From assembly GCA_007131555.1 (NCBI GenBank), contig SLQH01000196.1:1-9789 (forward strand): a DNA stretch of 9,789 bases. The letters are read 5' to 3'. The notes beneath the pieces are model-generated. The model was not told the origin of the DNA. It saw only the letters and a program-made list of their open reading frames with translations, and searched no databases. The first letter of the stretch is position 1, and each line of letters starts with the position of its first letter. This DNA is from Planctomycetota bacterium (GTDB lineage: Bacteria; Planctomycetota; UBA11346). Positions 1-6,552 of this stretch are shown here, piece by piece. Position numbers and translations under genes: made by a program.

Positions 1-678
1 AACCGCCGCGACATTGATGACATCGTACGGGCCCTGGCCGATGTCCGTCGCCGCCTGCGCCGCCTCACCGAGACCACCATCGCCTATCTGGAGGGGCTAC
101 TGGAGCGTCACGCCGACCGCTATCCGCGCCGTACCGAACTGACCTCCTTCGGGGCCGTCGACAAGCGCGAGGTGGCCCTGTCCAACATCCGTCTGAGCTA
201 TGATCGGGAGAGCGGTTTCTTCGGCACTGCCGTCAAGGGCGATACCGTCATCACCATGAGCCCCTTCGACAAGGTCCTGATCATCTGCAAGGACGGCTCC
301 TACCGCATCACCGGCCCGGTCGAGAAGGAACTGCTGTCGGCCCCAGTGGCCCATTTCGCCTTGTTCGATGTCGAACAGGGCCAGCGCTTCACCGTGGTCT
401 ACCGTGACGCAGCTCGTCAGGCCTTCGCCAAGAAGGTCCACATCCATCGCTTCATCAATGGCCGTGAGTACGAATTGATCAAGGACAAGCAGGGTCGCCT
501 GGACCATCTGCTGGAGGGCGACAGCCAAGCCACGGTCCACTGTACCTTCGTGGCCGCCAAGCGCCAACGGGTGACCGAATGCCAGACCAGCCTGGCCGAG
601 GTCCCCTTCGCCGGGGCCAAGGTCCGCGGCACCCGCTTGGCTCCCAAACCGGTAGTCCGGATCAAGGTGCTCACATAG
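1..678 (+). CDS. parC: DNA topoisomerase IV / gyrase subunit A, C-terminal part (5' end outside window)
   Basis: Frame 1 is open from the first base to the TAG at 676-678, giving 225 residues that end in VVRIKVLT. The fragment starts in the helical region that follows the breakage-reunion domain (arginine-rich coil, then TTIAYLEGLLERHADRYPRR). It continues into the beta-rich C-terminal region with the markers FGAVDKREVA (about residues 51-60), YDRESGFFGTAVKGD, SPFDKVLIICKDGSY and FTVVYRD. These match the ParC type I know from Bacteroidetes and PVC bacteria, whose C-terminal domain is short and lacks full GyrA pinwheel blades. The enzyme cuts and religates DNA as an A2B2 tetramer with ParE to decatenate chromosomes. 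The active-site tyrosine and the start are outside the window. A divergent gyrA is the alternative, because the paralogues are hard to separate from the tail alone. No partner subunit is visible, and the next 500 bases hold no gene. Confidence 0.85.
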   Translation, partial: NRRDIDDIVRALADVRRRLRRLTETTIAYLEGLLERHADRYPRRTELTSFGAVDKREVALSNIRLSYDRESGFFGTAVKGDTVITMSPFDKVLIICKDGSYRITGPVEKELLSAPVAHFALFDVEQGQRFTVVYRDAARQAFAKKVHIHRFINGREYELIKDKQGRLDHLLEGDSQATVHCTFVAAKRQRVTECQTSLAEVPFAGAKVRGTRLAPKPVVRIKVLT

Positions 679-797
679 CGGTGAAGTCGTCGGGCCTCAG
701 GCCGATGTCGTGGGCGATCTTACGAAAGAGGTCTTCTGGATTTTAGGTGGCAGTTGTCGGGCCGCCCGCAGCCACTTCTTCATCTGCCTTCTCCTTT

Positions 798-922
798 CCT
801 TCGCGCCTTCGCGTGAGGTCATTCCGGCACGAACGACCAGCGTTCAGCAGTGTCCCGGTCACCGACACGCCTCGCTGTGGAGGGTGATGAACCCGGAAGA
901 GTCTTACGCGAAGGTGCGAAGG
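798..922 (+). repeat. Long inverted repeat / hairpin built from CTTCGCGY units
   Basis: Bases 798-827 pair with 893-922 over 30 positions with only two mismatches (820/900 and 821/899). Four pairs are G-U wobbles when read as + strand RNA (805/915, 815/905, 818/902, 819/901). The outer part of the left arm is two tandem 8-mers, CTTCGCGC then CTTCGCGT (799-814), followed by GAG. The loop region contains a smaller GTGTC/GACAC stem around 850-867. There is no T-run on either side, so it does not look like a simple intrinsic terminator. It sits 120 bases after the parC stop and could protect or process the parC 3' end. Confidence 0.7.
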
Positions 923-980
923 TTGAAGAAGCGAGGAGCTTTGAGGATTCAGGTGGCCTTTGTCTCGCCGCCCGCAGGGC

Positions 981-1007
981 CTTTGCGTTCTTGGCGTTCT
1001 TTGCGTG
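981..1007 (+). repeat. Triple 9-bp tandem, consensus CTTKGCGTK
   Basis: Three consecutive units, CTTTGCGTT, CTTGGCGTT and CTTTGCGTG, are followed by AGA, so the array ends in GTGAGA. It has the same plan as the 8-mer arrays at 799-817, 5817-5840, 6553-6576, 7712-7735 and 7764-7787. It lies in the right half of the MITE-like element and has no inverted partner nearby. Confidence 0.65.
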
Positions 1008-1116
1008 AGACTCTTTCAATCTCTGCGCCCGTCGAACACAGCCGGGTTGTCAGCCACCTGAAATCCTGAAGAGCCGCTATATCTCTTCTCCCTTCCTCCC
1101 ACCCCCACATTCCCCC

Positions 1117-1144
1117 TTGGTACCATCGTCGGGCCGATTAGACT
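1117..1144 (+). promoter_or_regulatory. Possible sigma-70-type promoter for the kinase gene
   Basis: TTGGTA at 1117-1122 and TAGACT at 1139-1144 are separated by 16 bases. Each box matches four of six consensus positions. Transcription would start near 1151, leaving a leader of about 45 bases before the ATG at 1197. A C/T-rich tract lies just upstream. This is pattern matching only, and a different promoter class is possible in this lineage. Confidence 0.3.
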
Positions 1145-1196
1145 CGCATCCATGCTTTTGCAGCGAGCAGGCCAAGCAGGGAAACGGTGACCACCC

Positions 1197-2612
1197 ATGG
1201 GTGAGACGACCGCTGACCATAACTTCCTCCTCCAGGCAGAACGCCTGGGCATTCTCAATGCCGAGGAGGTGCGCTTGGTCCACGAGCGGATCGCTCAGGA
1301 CCACCGTTCGGCCACCACCTGCGTCGTCCAGATGGGCCTGATGAGCGTTGGTGACATCGACCGGGTCCTGCATGCTCTCAAACGGCGCCAGGCCCATCGC
1401 GAGGAGTCCTCCCTGCCTGAGACCATTGCCGGCTATCGTATCCTTGATCAGTTGGGCAAGGGCGGCATGGGCACCGTCTACCGGGCCGAACAGATGGCCC
1501 TGGGGCGTGAGGTGGCTCTCAAGGTGCTCTCGCCGCGCCTGGTCGAGGACGAGGACTTCGTCGCCCGCTTCATCCGTGAGGCGCGCAGTTCGGGCCGCAT
1601 CAACCATCCCCATGTGGTGGCCTGTTATGACGTCGGTCGCGATGGCGATCTGTTGTACATGGCCCAGGAGCTGGTGGCTGGTGGGGACGTCGGTCATCTG
1701 ATGTCGCACAGCGGAGGCCGCCTCGACGAACGCCGGGCCCTGACCATCGTCGAGGACTGTCTACGGGCCATCGAGGCCATTGATGACGCCGGTCTGATCC
1801 ATCGAGACATCAAGCCGACCAACATCTTCCTTGATGCCACCGGAAGGGCCAAGCTCGGCGACCTGGGTCTGGCCCGGACCATCGCTTATGACGACCGCAT
1901 CTCCCAGTCGGGAGAGGTCTATGGCACCCCGGCCTACATGAGCCCCGAGCACGCCCAGGGCCACGAGGACCTCGACGTGCGCACCGACATCTATTCCCTG
2001 GCTGCCAGCCTGTACTGCATGCTGACTGGCCGTCAGCCCTACGAGGGGCGCAGTTCCTGGGACGTGGTGTCCAAGGTCCTGCATGATCCGGTTCCTGACC
2101 CCGGTGATGTGGTGGCGGAGCTGTCGCGACCGGTGCGGGCCCTGGTGATGCGCGGCATGGCCAAGGAACGGGAGTTGCGCCATCAGGATCCGGTGGCCAT
2201 GCGGCGGGATGTGCGCGGCATCCTTGATCATGGCCGGGTGGTCGAGCACGATACCCGACGCCAGCTTGATCATGGCCATGCCATGGGCTTGGCCTGGCGG
2301 GATCGCACCGCCGTGCTGCGGCCGGTCCATGCCATTGGCCAGGGTGACCGGGTCCAGTGGGACGAGGCCATGGCCCAGGTCTTCGCTGGCGATCCCCAGC
2401 GGGTGGTCGTCGACTGCAGCGCGGTCGAGTGGATCTCTTCCGAGGGCCTGGCGACCTTCGTCCGTCTCCATGAGACCTGTGCCAAGCAGGGCCTGCACTT
2501 CATCATCTGCGCCCTTAATCGCAGTACTGATCAGGCCATCCGCTGCGTCTACCTTGATCGCCTGCTGATCATCGTTCCGGATCTGGAAGCGGCTCTGCAA
2601 TACGTGCCCTGA
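1197..2612 (+). CDS. Serine/threonine protein kinase fused to a C-terminal STAS (anti-sigma antagonist-like) domain
   Basis: The protein has 471 residues. Residues 1-75 form a helical N-terminal region of unclear family. Residues 80-342 are a Hanks-type kinase with all key residues: glycine loop GKGGMG (87-92), VALK lysine K109, alpha-C glutamate E128, HRDIKPTN (202-209, catalytic D204), DLG in place of DFG (222-224), activation-segment GTPAYMSPE (243-251) and DIYSL (264-268). After a histidine-rich linker, residues about 366-471 form a STAS domain: VVVDCSAVEWISSEGLA with Ser415 at the position phosphorylated in SpoIIAA/RsbV. No transmembrane segment is visible, so it is probably cytosolic. 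The ATG at 1197 is supported by GGTGA six bases upstream and by the kinase starting well inside. Most likely it phosphorylates Ser/Thr targets, possibly its own STAS domain or a STAS partner. Its 3' end overlaps the convergent hydrolase gene by 44 bases. Confidence 0.93.
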   Translation: MGETTADHNFLLQAERLGILNAEEVRLVHERIAQDHRSATTCVVQMGLMSVGDIDRVLHALKRRQAHREESSLPETIAGYRILDQLGKGGMGTVYRAEQMALGREVALKVLSPRLVEDEDFVARFIREARSSGRINHPHVVACYDVGRDGDLLYMAQELVAGGDVGHLMSHSGGRLDERRALTIVEDCLRAIEAIDDAGLIHRDIKPTNIFLDATGRAKLGDLGLARTIAYDDRISQSGEVYGTPAYMSPEHAQGHEDLDVRTDIYSLAASLYCMLTGRQPYEGRSSWDVVSKVLHDPVPDPGDVVAELSRPVRALVMRGMAKERELRHQDPVAMRRDVRGILDHGRVVEHDTRRQLDHGHAMGLAWRDRTAVLRPVHAIGQGDRVQWDEAMAQVFAGDPQRVVVDCSAVEWISSEGLATFVRLHETCAKQGLHFIICALNRSTDQAIRCVYLDRLLIIVPDLEAALQYVP

Positions 2613-3396
2613 AAGCCTTCAGGGCCGCCAGATAGCCGTCGATTGCCCGATAGCTGAGATCGTTGTGGCCAGCCTGGGGCAGCAGGACCAGGGTGGTGTC
2701 GGGTGGGGCCTGGGCCTGTAAGCGCTGGGCATGACGGGGCGGGATCAGGTCATCGTCCTGGCCGTGCAGCAGCAGGATGGGAACCTGGACCTGGCCGATC
2801 CGGGCCTGATTGTCGAAGCGGTCGAAGGGCAGCAGAGGGGGGTCGACCATCACCCGGAAGGCCGAGGCGAAAGCGCTCTCCAAGATCAGTCCGGCTACCG
2901 GCTGGGTGCTGGCCAGAACCAGACTGGGGCCGGAACCGAGCGATCGGCCATGGATCACGATGCGCTTCGGGGGCACTCCGGCGTCTTCTACCAGCCAGCG
3001 GTAGGCGGCGGCAGCGGCTCGGAGGCTGCTGCGCTCGCTGGCCTGGCCCTGACTGTGGCCGTAGCCCGGATAGTCGTAGGCCAGCACCGACCAACCAGCC
3101 CGATGCAGCAGTTCCAGACTGTGGCAGATCAGCCCCAGGTCCTCGGCATTGCCATGGCTGTGCAGCAGCACCGGGGCGCTGGGTTGGTGTGGCATCCAGC
3201 GCAGCATCAGCCGTCCGTCGGGCCCATCGATGGCCAGCATGCGGGGATCATCATGGGTATATGAGGGGGCCGGAGGAACGAACATCAAGCGTTCGGCCAG
3301 CAGGGCTGCGGTCAGGGCATAGGTGGCATAGCCCAGCACGAGGTAGCGCAGCAGGCTTGTGATGAGCCTGGGCGCCGGGCGGCATCGGTCAGACAT
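2569..3396 (-). CDS. Membrane-anchored alpha/beta hydrolase, Bem46/ABHD13-like
   Basis: Taken from the ATG at 3396, the protein has 275 residues. One hydrophobic segment (about residues 11-40) near the N-terminus looks like a signal anchor. The fold markers follow in order: oxyanion region HSHGNAED (79-86), YDYPGYGHS (108-115), nucleophile elbow GRSLGSG with Ser152, acid in HGQDDDLIPP (probably Asp215) and base in AGHNDLS (His244). LILESAF after the elbow is typical of the Bem46/YfhR group, which are hydrolases of mostly unknown substrate. The open frame reaches 3534, but the extra N-terminal residues look non-coding and overlap the divergent sigma gene. Neither ATG 3408 nor ATG 3396 has a clear Shine-Dalgarno; 3396 is chosen because it gives a compact basic N-terminus before the anchor. 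The gene converges on and overlaps the kinase gene, and diverges from the sigma gene. Confidence 0.85.
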   Translation of the reverse strand: MSDRCRPAPRLITSLLRYLVLGYATYALTAALLAERLMFVPPAPSYTHDDPRMLAIDGPDGRLMLRWMPHQPSAPVLLHSHGNAEDLGLICHSLELLHRAGWSVLAYDYPGYGHSQGQASERSSLRAAAAAYRWLVEDAGVPPKRIVIHGRSLGSGPSLVLASTQPVAGLILESAFASAFRVMVDPPLLPFDRFDNQARIGQVQVPILLLHGQDDDLIPPRHAQRLQAQAPPDTTLVLLPQAGHNDLSYRAIDGYLAALKAFRARIAEPLPDPER

Positions 3397-3465
3397 GGTG
3401 CTGGTCATGACTGTATGCTGTTCGCAGCGATTGTCCTGCAAGCGGCAGCCTGTCGAGGCTCTTCT

Positions 3466-3477
3466 CAACCATGGTTG
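3466..3477. promoter_or_regulatory. 12-bp perfect palindrome in the divergent hydrolase/sigma spacer
   Basis: CAACCATGGTTG is its own reverse complement and lies in the roughly 100-base spacer between the two divergent starts, 20-31 bases before the sigma start. Its size and position suit a dimeric regulator. No second copy is seen, and a 12-bp palindrome can arise by chance. Confidence 0.25.
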
Positions 3478-3496
3478 GCTCATGCTCAGGGAAGAT

Positions 3497-4285
3497 ATGA
3501 TCAACAACATGCACGCTGATCCCTTGCTGGACACCTATCTGCAGGACATCGCCGCTTTCGATCGGCTTGATGCCGTCGCTGAGCAGGCGGTGATCAGGCG
3601 TTTGCGGACTGGATGCCGGACCGCCCGCCAGGAATTGGTGCATGCCCACCTGCATGTCGTGGTCTGCGTTGCTCGTGAGTTTGTCGACAGTGGTCTGCCC
3701 ATGCTTGATCTGATCGAAGAGGGCAACCTGGGTCTGCTGCGGACGGTGGACCGTTTCCGTCCGGAGTTCGGCTGTCGTTTTGCCACCTATGCCCGGCACT
3801 GGATTCGCCAGGCCATTCGCCAGGCGATCACTGACAAGGTCCGCCCGGTGCGCCTGCCGGCGTATCTGGTCGGGCAGATCCGACGGTGGCGGCAGGCCGT
3901 ACAGCGAGGTGAAACAGGTGGCCCCGAACTGGCTCAGCGGCTTGGGATATCGGCCGCCAACATGCCTTTGGTGTCACGCCTGGCGACGGTGTCTGAGCGT
4001 CGGGCACCATGTCAGCTTGAAGAACATCCCGCCCCAGAGGAAGCCTGCCCTGAAGCGGCCTTGTGCAGCGCTGAGTCCCAGGGGGTGTTGCGGCGGGCGG
4101 TGGCCGGTCTGTCGCCTCGTGATGCGGCCATCATCCGCCATCGCTTTGGGCTTGATGGTCACCCGGCCCTGAGTCCGACCCAGGTGGCAGCGGTGTTCGG
4201 CCTCAGTCGGGAACGGATCGGCCAGATTGAGCGGGCTGTGCTGGAACGCCTGCGTCCCACCCTGGCGGCGGCTGGCGTTGGTTGA
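3497..4285 (+). CDS. RNA polymerase sigma-70 family factor, group 2-like, divergent
   Basis: Taken from ATG 3497, the protein has 262 residues. The order of regions is that of a primary-type sigma without region 1.1: region 1.2 DPLLDTYLQDI (8-18); region 2 from ARQELVHAHLHVVVCVA through LIEEGNLGLLRTVDRF (72-87) and CRFATYARHWIRQAIRQAI (93-111), the core-binding and -10 recognition part; a region 3 remnant with a short helical stretch (about 143-165); an acidic, variable linker; and region 4 LSPRDAAIIRHRFGLDG (205-221) plus the helix-turn-helix LSPTQVAAVFGLSRERIGQIE (225-245). Region 2.1 is unusually divergent, with HAHLHVVVCVA where LVEANLRLVVSIA is usual, so this is probably an alternative sigma and not the housekeeping one. 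The start is uncertain: AGGGAAG (3488-3494) is very close to ATG 3497 and rather far from ATG 3509; the open frame reaches back to 3359. Confidence 0.9.
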   Translation: MINNMHADPLLDTYLQDIAAFDRLDAVAEQAVIRRLRTGCRTARQELVHAHLHVVVCVAREFVDSGLPMLDLIEEGNLGLLRTVDRFRPEFGCRFATYARHWIRQAIRQAITDKVRPVRLPAYLVGQIRRWRQAVQRGETGGPELAQRLGISAANMPLVSRLATVSERRAPCQLEEHPAPEEACPEAALCSAESQGVLRRAVAGLSPRDAAIIRHRFGLDGHPALSPTQVAAVFGLSRERIGQIERAVLERLRPTLAAAGVG

Positions 4286-4296
4286 CGCGCCGCAAA

Positions 4297-4325
4297 TTGC
4301 TGCTTCACCTGCCAGTAGATTGTAT
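4297..4325 (+). promoter_or_regulatory. Possible promoter for enolase
   Basis: TTGCTG (4297-4302) is followed after 17 bases by TTGTAT (4320-4325), in a locally AT-richer patch between the sigma stop and eno. The -10 box matches only three of six consensus bases. The leader would carry a 7-bp hairpin, TGCGTGC/GCACGTA (4340-4360). Read-through from the sigma gene is the alternative. Confidence 0.25.
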
Positions 4326-4399
4326 GAGGATGCCGCTCCTGCGTGCGGATAGGGCACGTAGACGCATTCCATATCCACCCCCGTGATACGAGGAGCCCC

Positions 4400-5701
4400 A
4401 TGTTCATCGAAGATATCATCGCCCGCCAAGTCCTGGACAGCCGCGGCAATCCCACCGTTGAAGTCGACGTCATGCTGGACGACGGTTCGCTGGGCCGCGC
4501 CGCCGTGCCCTCCGGGGCCTCGACCGGCATCTACGAGGCCTGCGAACTGCGTGACGGCGACAAGAGCCGCTATCTGGGCAAGGGCGTGCTCAAGGCCGTG
4601 CAGGCCGTCAACGACACCATCAAGCCCCAGCTCATCGGCTTGGACGCCATGGAGCAGCGGGCCATCGACACCCTGATGATCGAGATCGACGGCACCGAGA
4701 ACAAGTCCAAGCTCGGCGCCAATGCCATCCTCGGCGTGTCGCTGGCCGTGGCCAAGGCCGCTGCCCAGGCCCATGCCCTGCCCCTGTACCGCTACATCGG
4801 CGGCACCAATGCCCGTCAGCTGCCGGTGCCGATGGCCAACATCATCAACGGCGGCAAGCACGCCGACAACAAGATCGACTTCCAGGAATTCATGATCATG
4901 CCGGTCGGGGCCTGCTGCTTCAGCGAAGGCATCCGCATGGTGTGCGAGGTCTTCCACAGCCTCAAGGGCGTGCTCAAGAAGGCCGGCCACAACACCGCCG
5001 TCGGTGATGAGGGCGGTTTCGCCCCGTCCTGCGACAACGAAGAGGCCCTGACCTTCATCATGGACGCCATTGACAAGGCCGGTTACCAGGCTGGTCGTGA
5101 CAAGGACTTCGCCATCGCCCTCGACTGCGCCTCCTCCGAACTCTTCGATGAGGGCGACAAGAAGGGCTACAAGTTCTGGAAGTCCAACCCCGACAAGCTG
5201 TTCAGCGCTGATGAGATCATCAGCCTGTTCAAGGGCTGGTGCGACAAGTATCCGATCGTCTCCATCGAGGACGCCCTCGACCAGGACGACTGGGACGGCT
5301 ACACCGCCTTCACCAAGGAACTCGGCGGTTGCGTCCAGCTGGTCGGCGACGACTTCTTCGTCACCAACCCCAAGCGTCTGGCTGACGGCATCGTCAAGGG
5401 CGCCTGCAACTCGATCCTGATCAAGGTCAACCAGATCGGCACCCTGACCGAGACCCTGGACTGCATCGAGCTGGCCAAGCGCCACAACTACACCTGCGTG
5501 CTGTCGCATCGCTCCGGTGAGACCGAGGACGCCACCATCGCCGACATCGCCGTGGCCACCAACTGCGGCCAGATCAAGACCGGCTCGGCCTCCCGCAGCG
5601 ATCGCATGGCCAAGTACAACCAGCTCCTGCGCATTGAGCAGGAACTGGGCGACCAGGCCCTGTACCAGGGGCTCAAGTCCTTCTACAACCTGTACAAGTA
5701 G
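4400..5701 (+). CDS. eno: Enolase (phosphopyruvate hydratase)
   Basis: The 433-residue protein, starting MFIEDIIARQVLDSRGNPTV, has the normal length for the family. It converts 2-phosphoglycerate to phosphoenolpyruvate in glycolysis (cytosolic, Mg-dependent dimer or octamer). Visible motifs are the substrate loop SGASTGIYEACELRDGD (38-54), GANAILGVSLAVAK (106-119), HADN...QEFMIMP with Glu163, GDEGGFAP with catalytic Glu204, metal ligands Asp241, Glu290 and Asp317, the signature ILIKVNQIGTLTET (339-352) with catalytic Lys342, SHRSGETED (369-377) and IKTG with Lys393. All catalytic and metal positions are intact. The ATG at 4400 is preceded by GAGGAG (4390-4395); the open frame extends to 4343 but those residues are not enolase-like. 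The gene is followed by its own terminator, so it is probably a single unit. Confidence 0.98.
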   Translation: MFIEDIIARQVLDSRGNPTVEVDVMLDDGSLGRAAVPSGASTGIYEACELRDGDKSRYLGKGVLKAVQAVNDTIKPQLIGLDAMEQRAIDTLMIEIDGTENKSKLGANAILGVSLAVAKAAAQAHALPLYRYIGGTNARQLPVPMANIINGGKHADNKIDFQEFMIMPVGACCFSEGIRMVCEVFHSLKGVLKKAGHNTAVGDEGGFAPSCDNEEALTFIMDAIDKAGYQAGRDKDFAIALDCASSELFDEGDKKGYKFWKSNPDKLFSADEIISLFKGWCDKYPIVSIEDALDQDDWDGYTAFTKELGGCVQLVGDDFFVTNPKRLADGIVKGACNSILIKVNQIGTLTETLDCIELAKRHNYTCVLSHRSGETEDATIADIAVATNCGQIKTGSASRSDRMAKYNQLLRIEQELGDQALYQGLKSFYNLYK

Positions 5702-5726
5702 AAGGCCGGCCCGTCGCGCCCTGTCG

Positions 5727-5765
5727 CCAGCCCCGTTGTTCATCATGAACGACGGGGCTGGTTGT
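5727..5765 (+). terminator. Hairpin terminator after enolase
   Basis: CCAGCCCCGT (5727-5736) pairs perfectly with ACGGGGCTGG (5752-5761). The stem continues with a G-U pair (5737/5751) and GTTC/GAAC around the 5-base loop ATCAT, making 15 bp in total. It begins 25 bases after the eno stop. The following TTGTT is only a weak U-tract, so termination may rely partly on other factors. Confidence 0.75.
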
Positions 5766-5811
5766 TGGGGGGTCATCCGGCATCTGTTTCACGTCAGTCA
5801 TCACGGCATTG

Positions 5812-5840
5812 TTTCTCACAGAGGCACAAAGGCACGGAGG
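5812..5840 (+). repeat. Intergenic repeat, three CACRRAGG units (left arm)
   Basis: The units CACAGAGG, CACAAAGG and CACGGAGG occupy 5817-5840, preceded by TTTCT. Positions 5812-5839 match the reverse complement of 6553-6580 at 26 of 28 bases; one of the two differences keeps a G-U pair (5836/6556). It lies about 50 bases downstream of the eno terminator. Confidence 0.8.
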
Positions 5841-5924
5841 AGGAATGGTGTCAACGTCATACGTTTGAAGCGTCCATCGTTCCAATGGAATGACACTAAT
5901 GGTCTACTGAATATCAATGACTAG

Positions 5925-5998
5925 CGTTGCTTCAAGCCGCGGCGTGACGGAGGTTGGCTGTCGCGGTCGGCGTGGTTGCGCCGCGGGTTGAGGCAACG
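5925..5998 (+). ncRNA. Large hairpin, candidate structured RNA or palindromic element
   Basis: Bases 5925-5948 pair with 5975-5998 over 24 positions, with a single G-G mismatch (5936/5987) and three pairs that are G-U as + strand RNA (5931/5992, 5945/5978, 5946/5977). The loop is 26 bases and G-rich. On the opposite strand those three pairs would be A-C mismatches, which mildly favours a + strand transcript. There is no T-run after it and it is about 160 bases beyond the eno terminator. A REP-like DNA palindrome explains it equally well. Confidence 0.35.
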
Positions 5999-6223
5999 TG
6001 GGTTGAGCATGGCCCCTGAGTAATTTGCTATTTTCGAAGCAGTTGATTAGAAAATGAACGCCCAGTAGCGCATATTCTCACTATAACAAAGAGGTGCTCG
6101 CTTGTCCAGCCGTCCCCTATCGCCGGCGAATGCCGGCTATGTTCAATACCAGTAATGGCCTAGCCGTGATCTTCCGTCCATAACGGAACACCGCCCTTTC
6201 TGTACGGGTCTTTCAAAGGCATA

Positions 6224-6317
6224 TTTCAACTACGAATCTCTCGAATCACACGAATAGAAGAGATGGATGTGAACAGTGCACGGCTGTGGTTTTCATTCGC
6301 GAGATTCGTAGTTGAAA
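6224..6317. repeat. 20-bp inverted repeat (19/20) with 54-base loop
   Basis: TTTCAACTACGAATCTC (6224-6240) is exactly complementary to 6301-6317, and the match extends to 6243/6298 with one difference. The left arm continues into TCGAATCACACGAATAG, so together it contains several spaced 'CGAAT' words on one strand, the 'attcgtgtgattcg' style of repeat I associate with PVC-type genomes. No coding role is apparent. Confidence 0.7.
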
Positions 6318-6467
6318 ATCTGTTCGTTGTTCCCCTTCATCACAGAGGAATGACACGCAGCAACCTCTGAATGCTGACGGGCATCTGACCATGATTGCAA
6401 CGAGCATCTTTTCTGTCATCCGTGGTTGCTTCTGTGGTAACGTCCGATGATAAGATTCGCATATGCA

Positions 6468-6484
6468 TGACCAAAGATTGGTCA
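6468..6484. repeat. Perfect 7-bp hairpin
   Basis: TGACCAA and TTGGTCA flank the three-base loop AGA. It lies about 130 bases upstream of argC. It could be a regulator site or a small RNA hairpin, and nothing decides between these. Confidence 0.35.
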
Positions 6485-6552
6485 GCATGCTGAAAGCCCA
6501 AGAAATCCTGTGATTCTTAGTGCCATTTCACTGTCCACTGCCCTTCTTGCGT

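Larger units (their letters stand above)
732..1072. mobile_element. MITE-like non-coding element with 20-bp terminal inverted repeats
   Basis: Positions 732-751 and 1053-1072 are inverted copies of each other (18 of 20 match), ending inward in AGGTGGC / GCCACCT. They bound about 340 bases without a credible gene. A third, direct copy lies inside at 939-957. From 733 and from 939 the match runs on without gaps for 39 bases, at about three-quarters identity, to a shared CCGCCCGCAG. Nested inside are a long hairpin (798-922) and a 9-bp triple tandem (981-1007). There is no transposase, so at most this would be a non-autonomous element moved in trans. No clear target-site duplication is visible. 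The 679-1196 gap otherwise holds only a C/T-rich tract (about 1079-1116) and a possible kinase promoter. A cluster of unrelated intergenic repeats is the alternative. Confidence 0.45.

Noticed and set aside
710..1069. A 119-codon + strand frame between parC and the kinase
   Set aside because: It is a translation of the inverted repeats and tandem 8/9-mers. Repeated words such as LRSWRSLRE come from the repeats, and it has no ribosome site or homology signal.
1761..2600. A 279-codon minus-strand frame opposite the kinase
   Set aside because: Antisense shadow of a well-supported kinase-STAS gene, with no family features.
3359..3496. Longer N-terminus for the sigma factor (from ATG 3359)
   Set aside because: The extra residues do not resemble sigma region 1.1 and would overlap the hydrolase coding start. 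Family similarity begins after 3497.
3974..5776. A 600-codon open frame on the minus strand opposite enolase
   Set aside because: It is antisense to a textbook enolase. Its composition (runs of G, V, L, D, H) is what codon bias on the other strand produces, and no motif is recognisable.
6102..6155. A 17-codon ORF starting TTG with a GAGGTG motif upstream
   Set aside because: Although the spacing is plausible, the ORF is very short, has a weak start codon, spans a small GCCGGC hairpin and has no supporting context.
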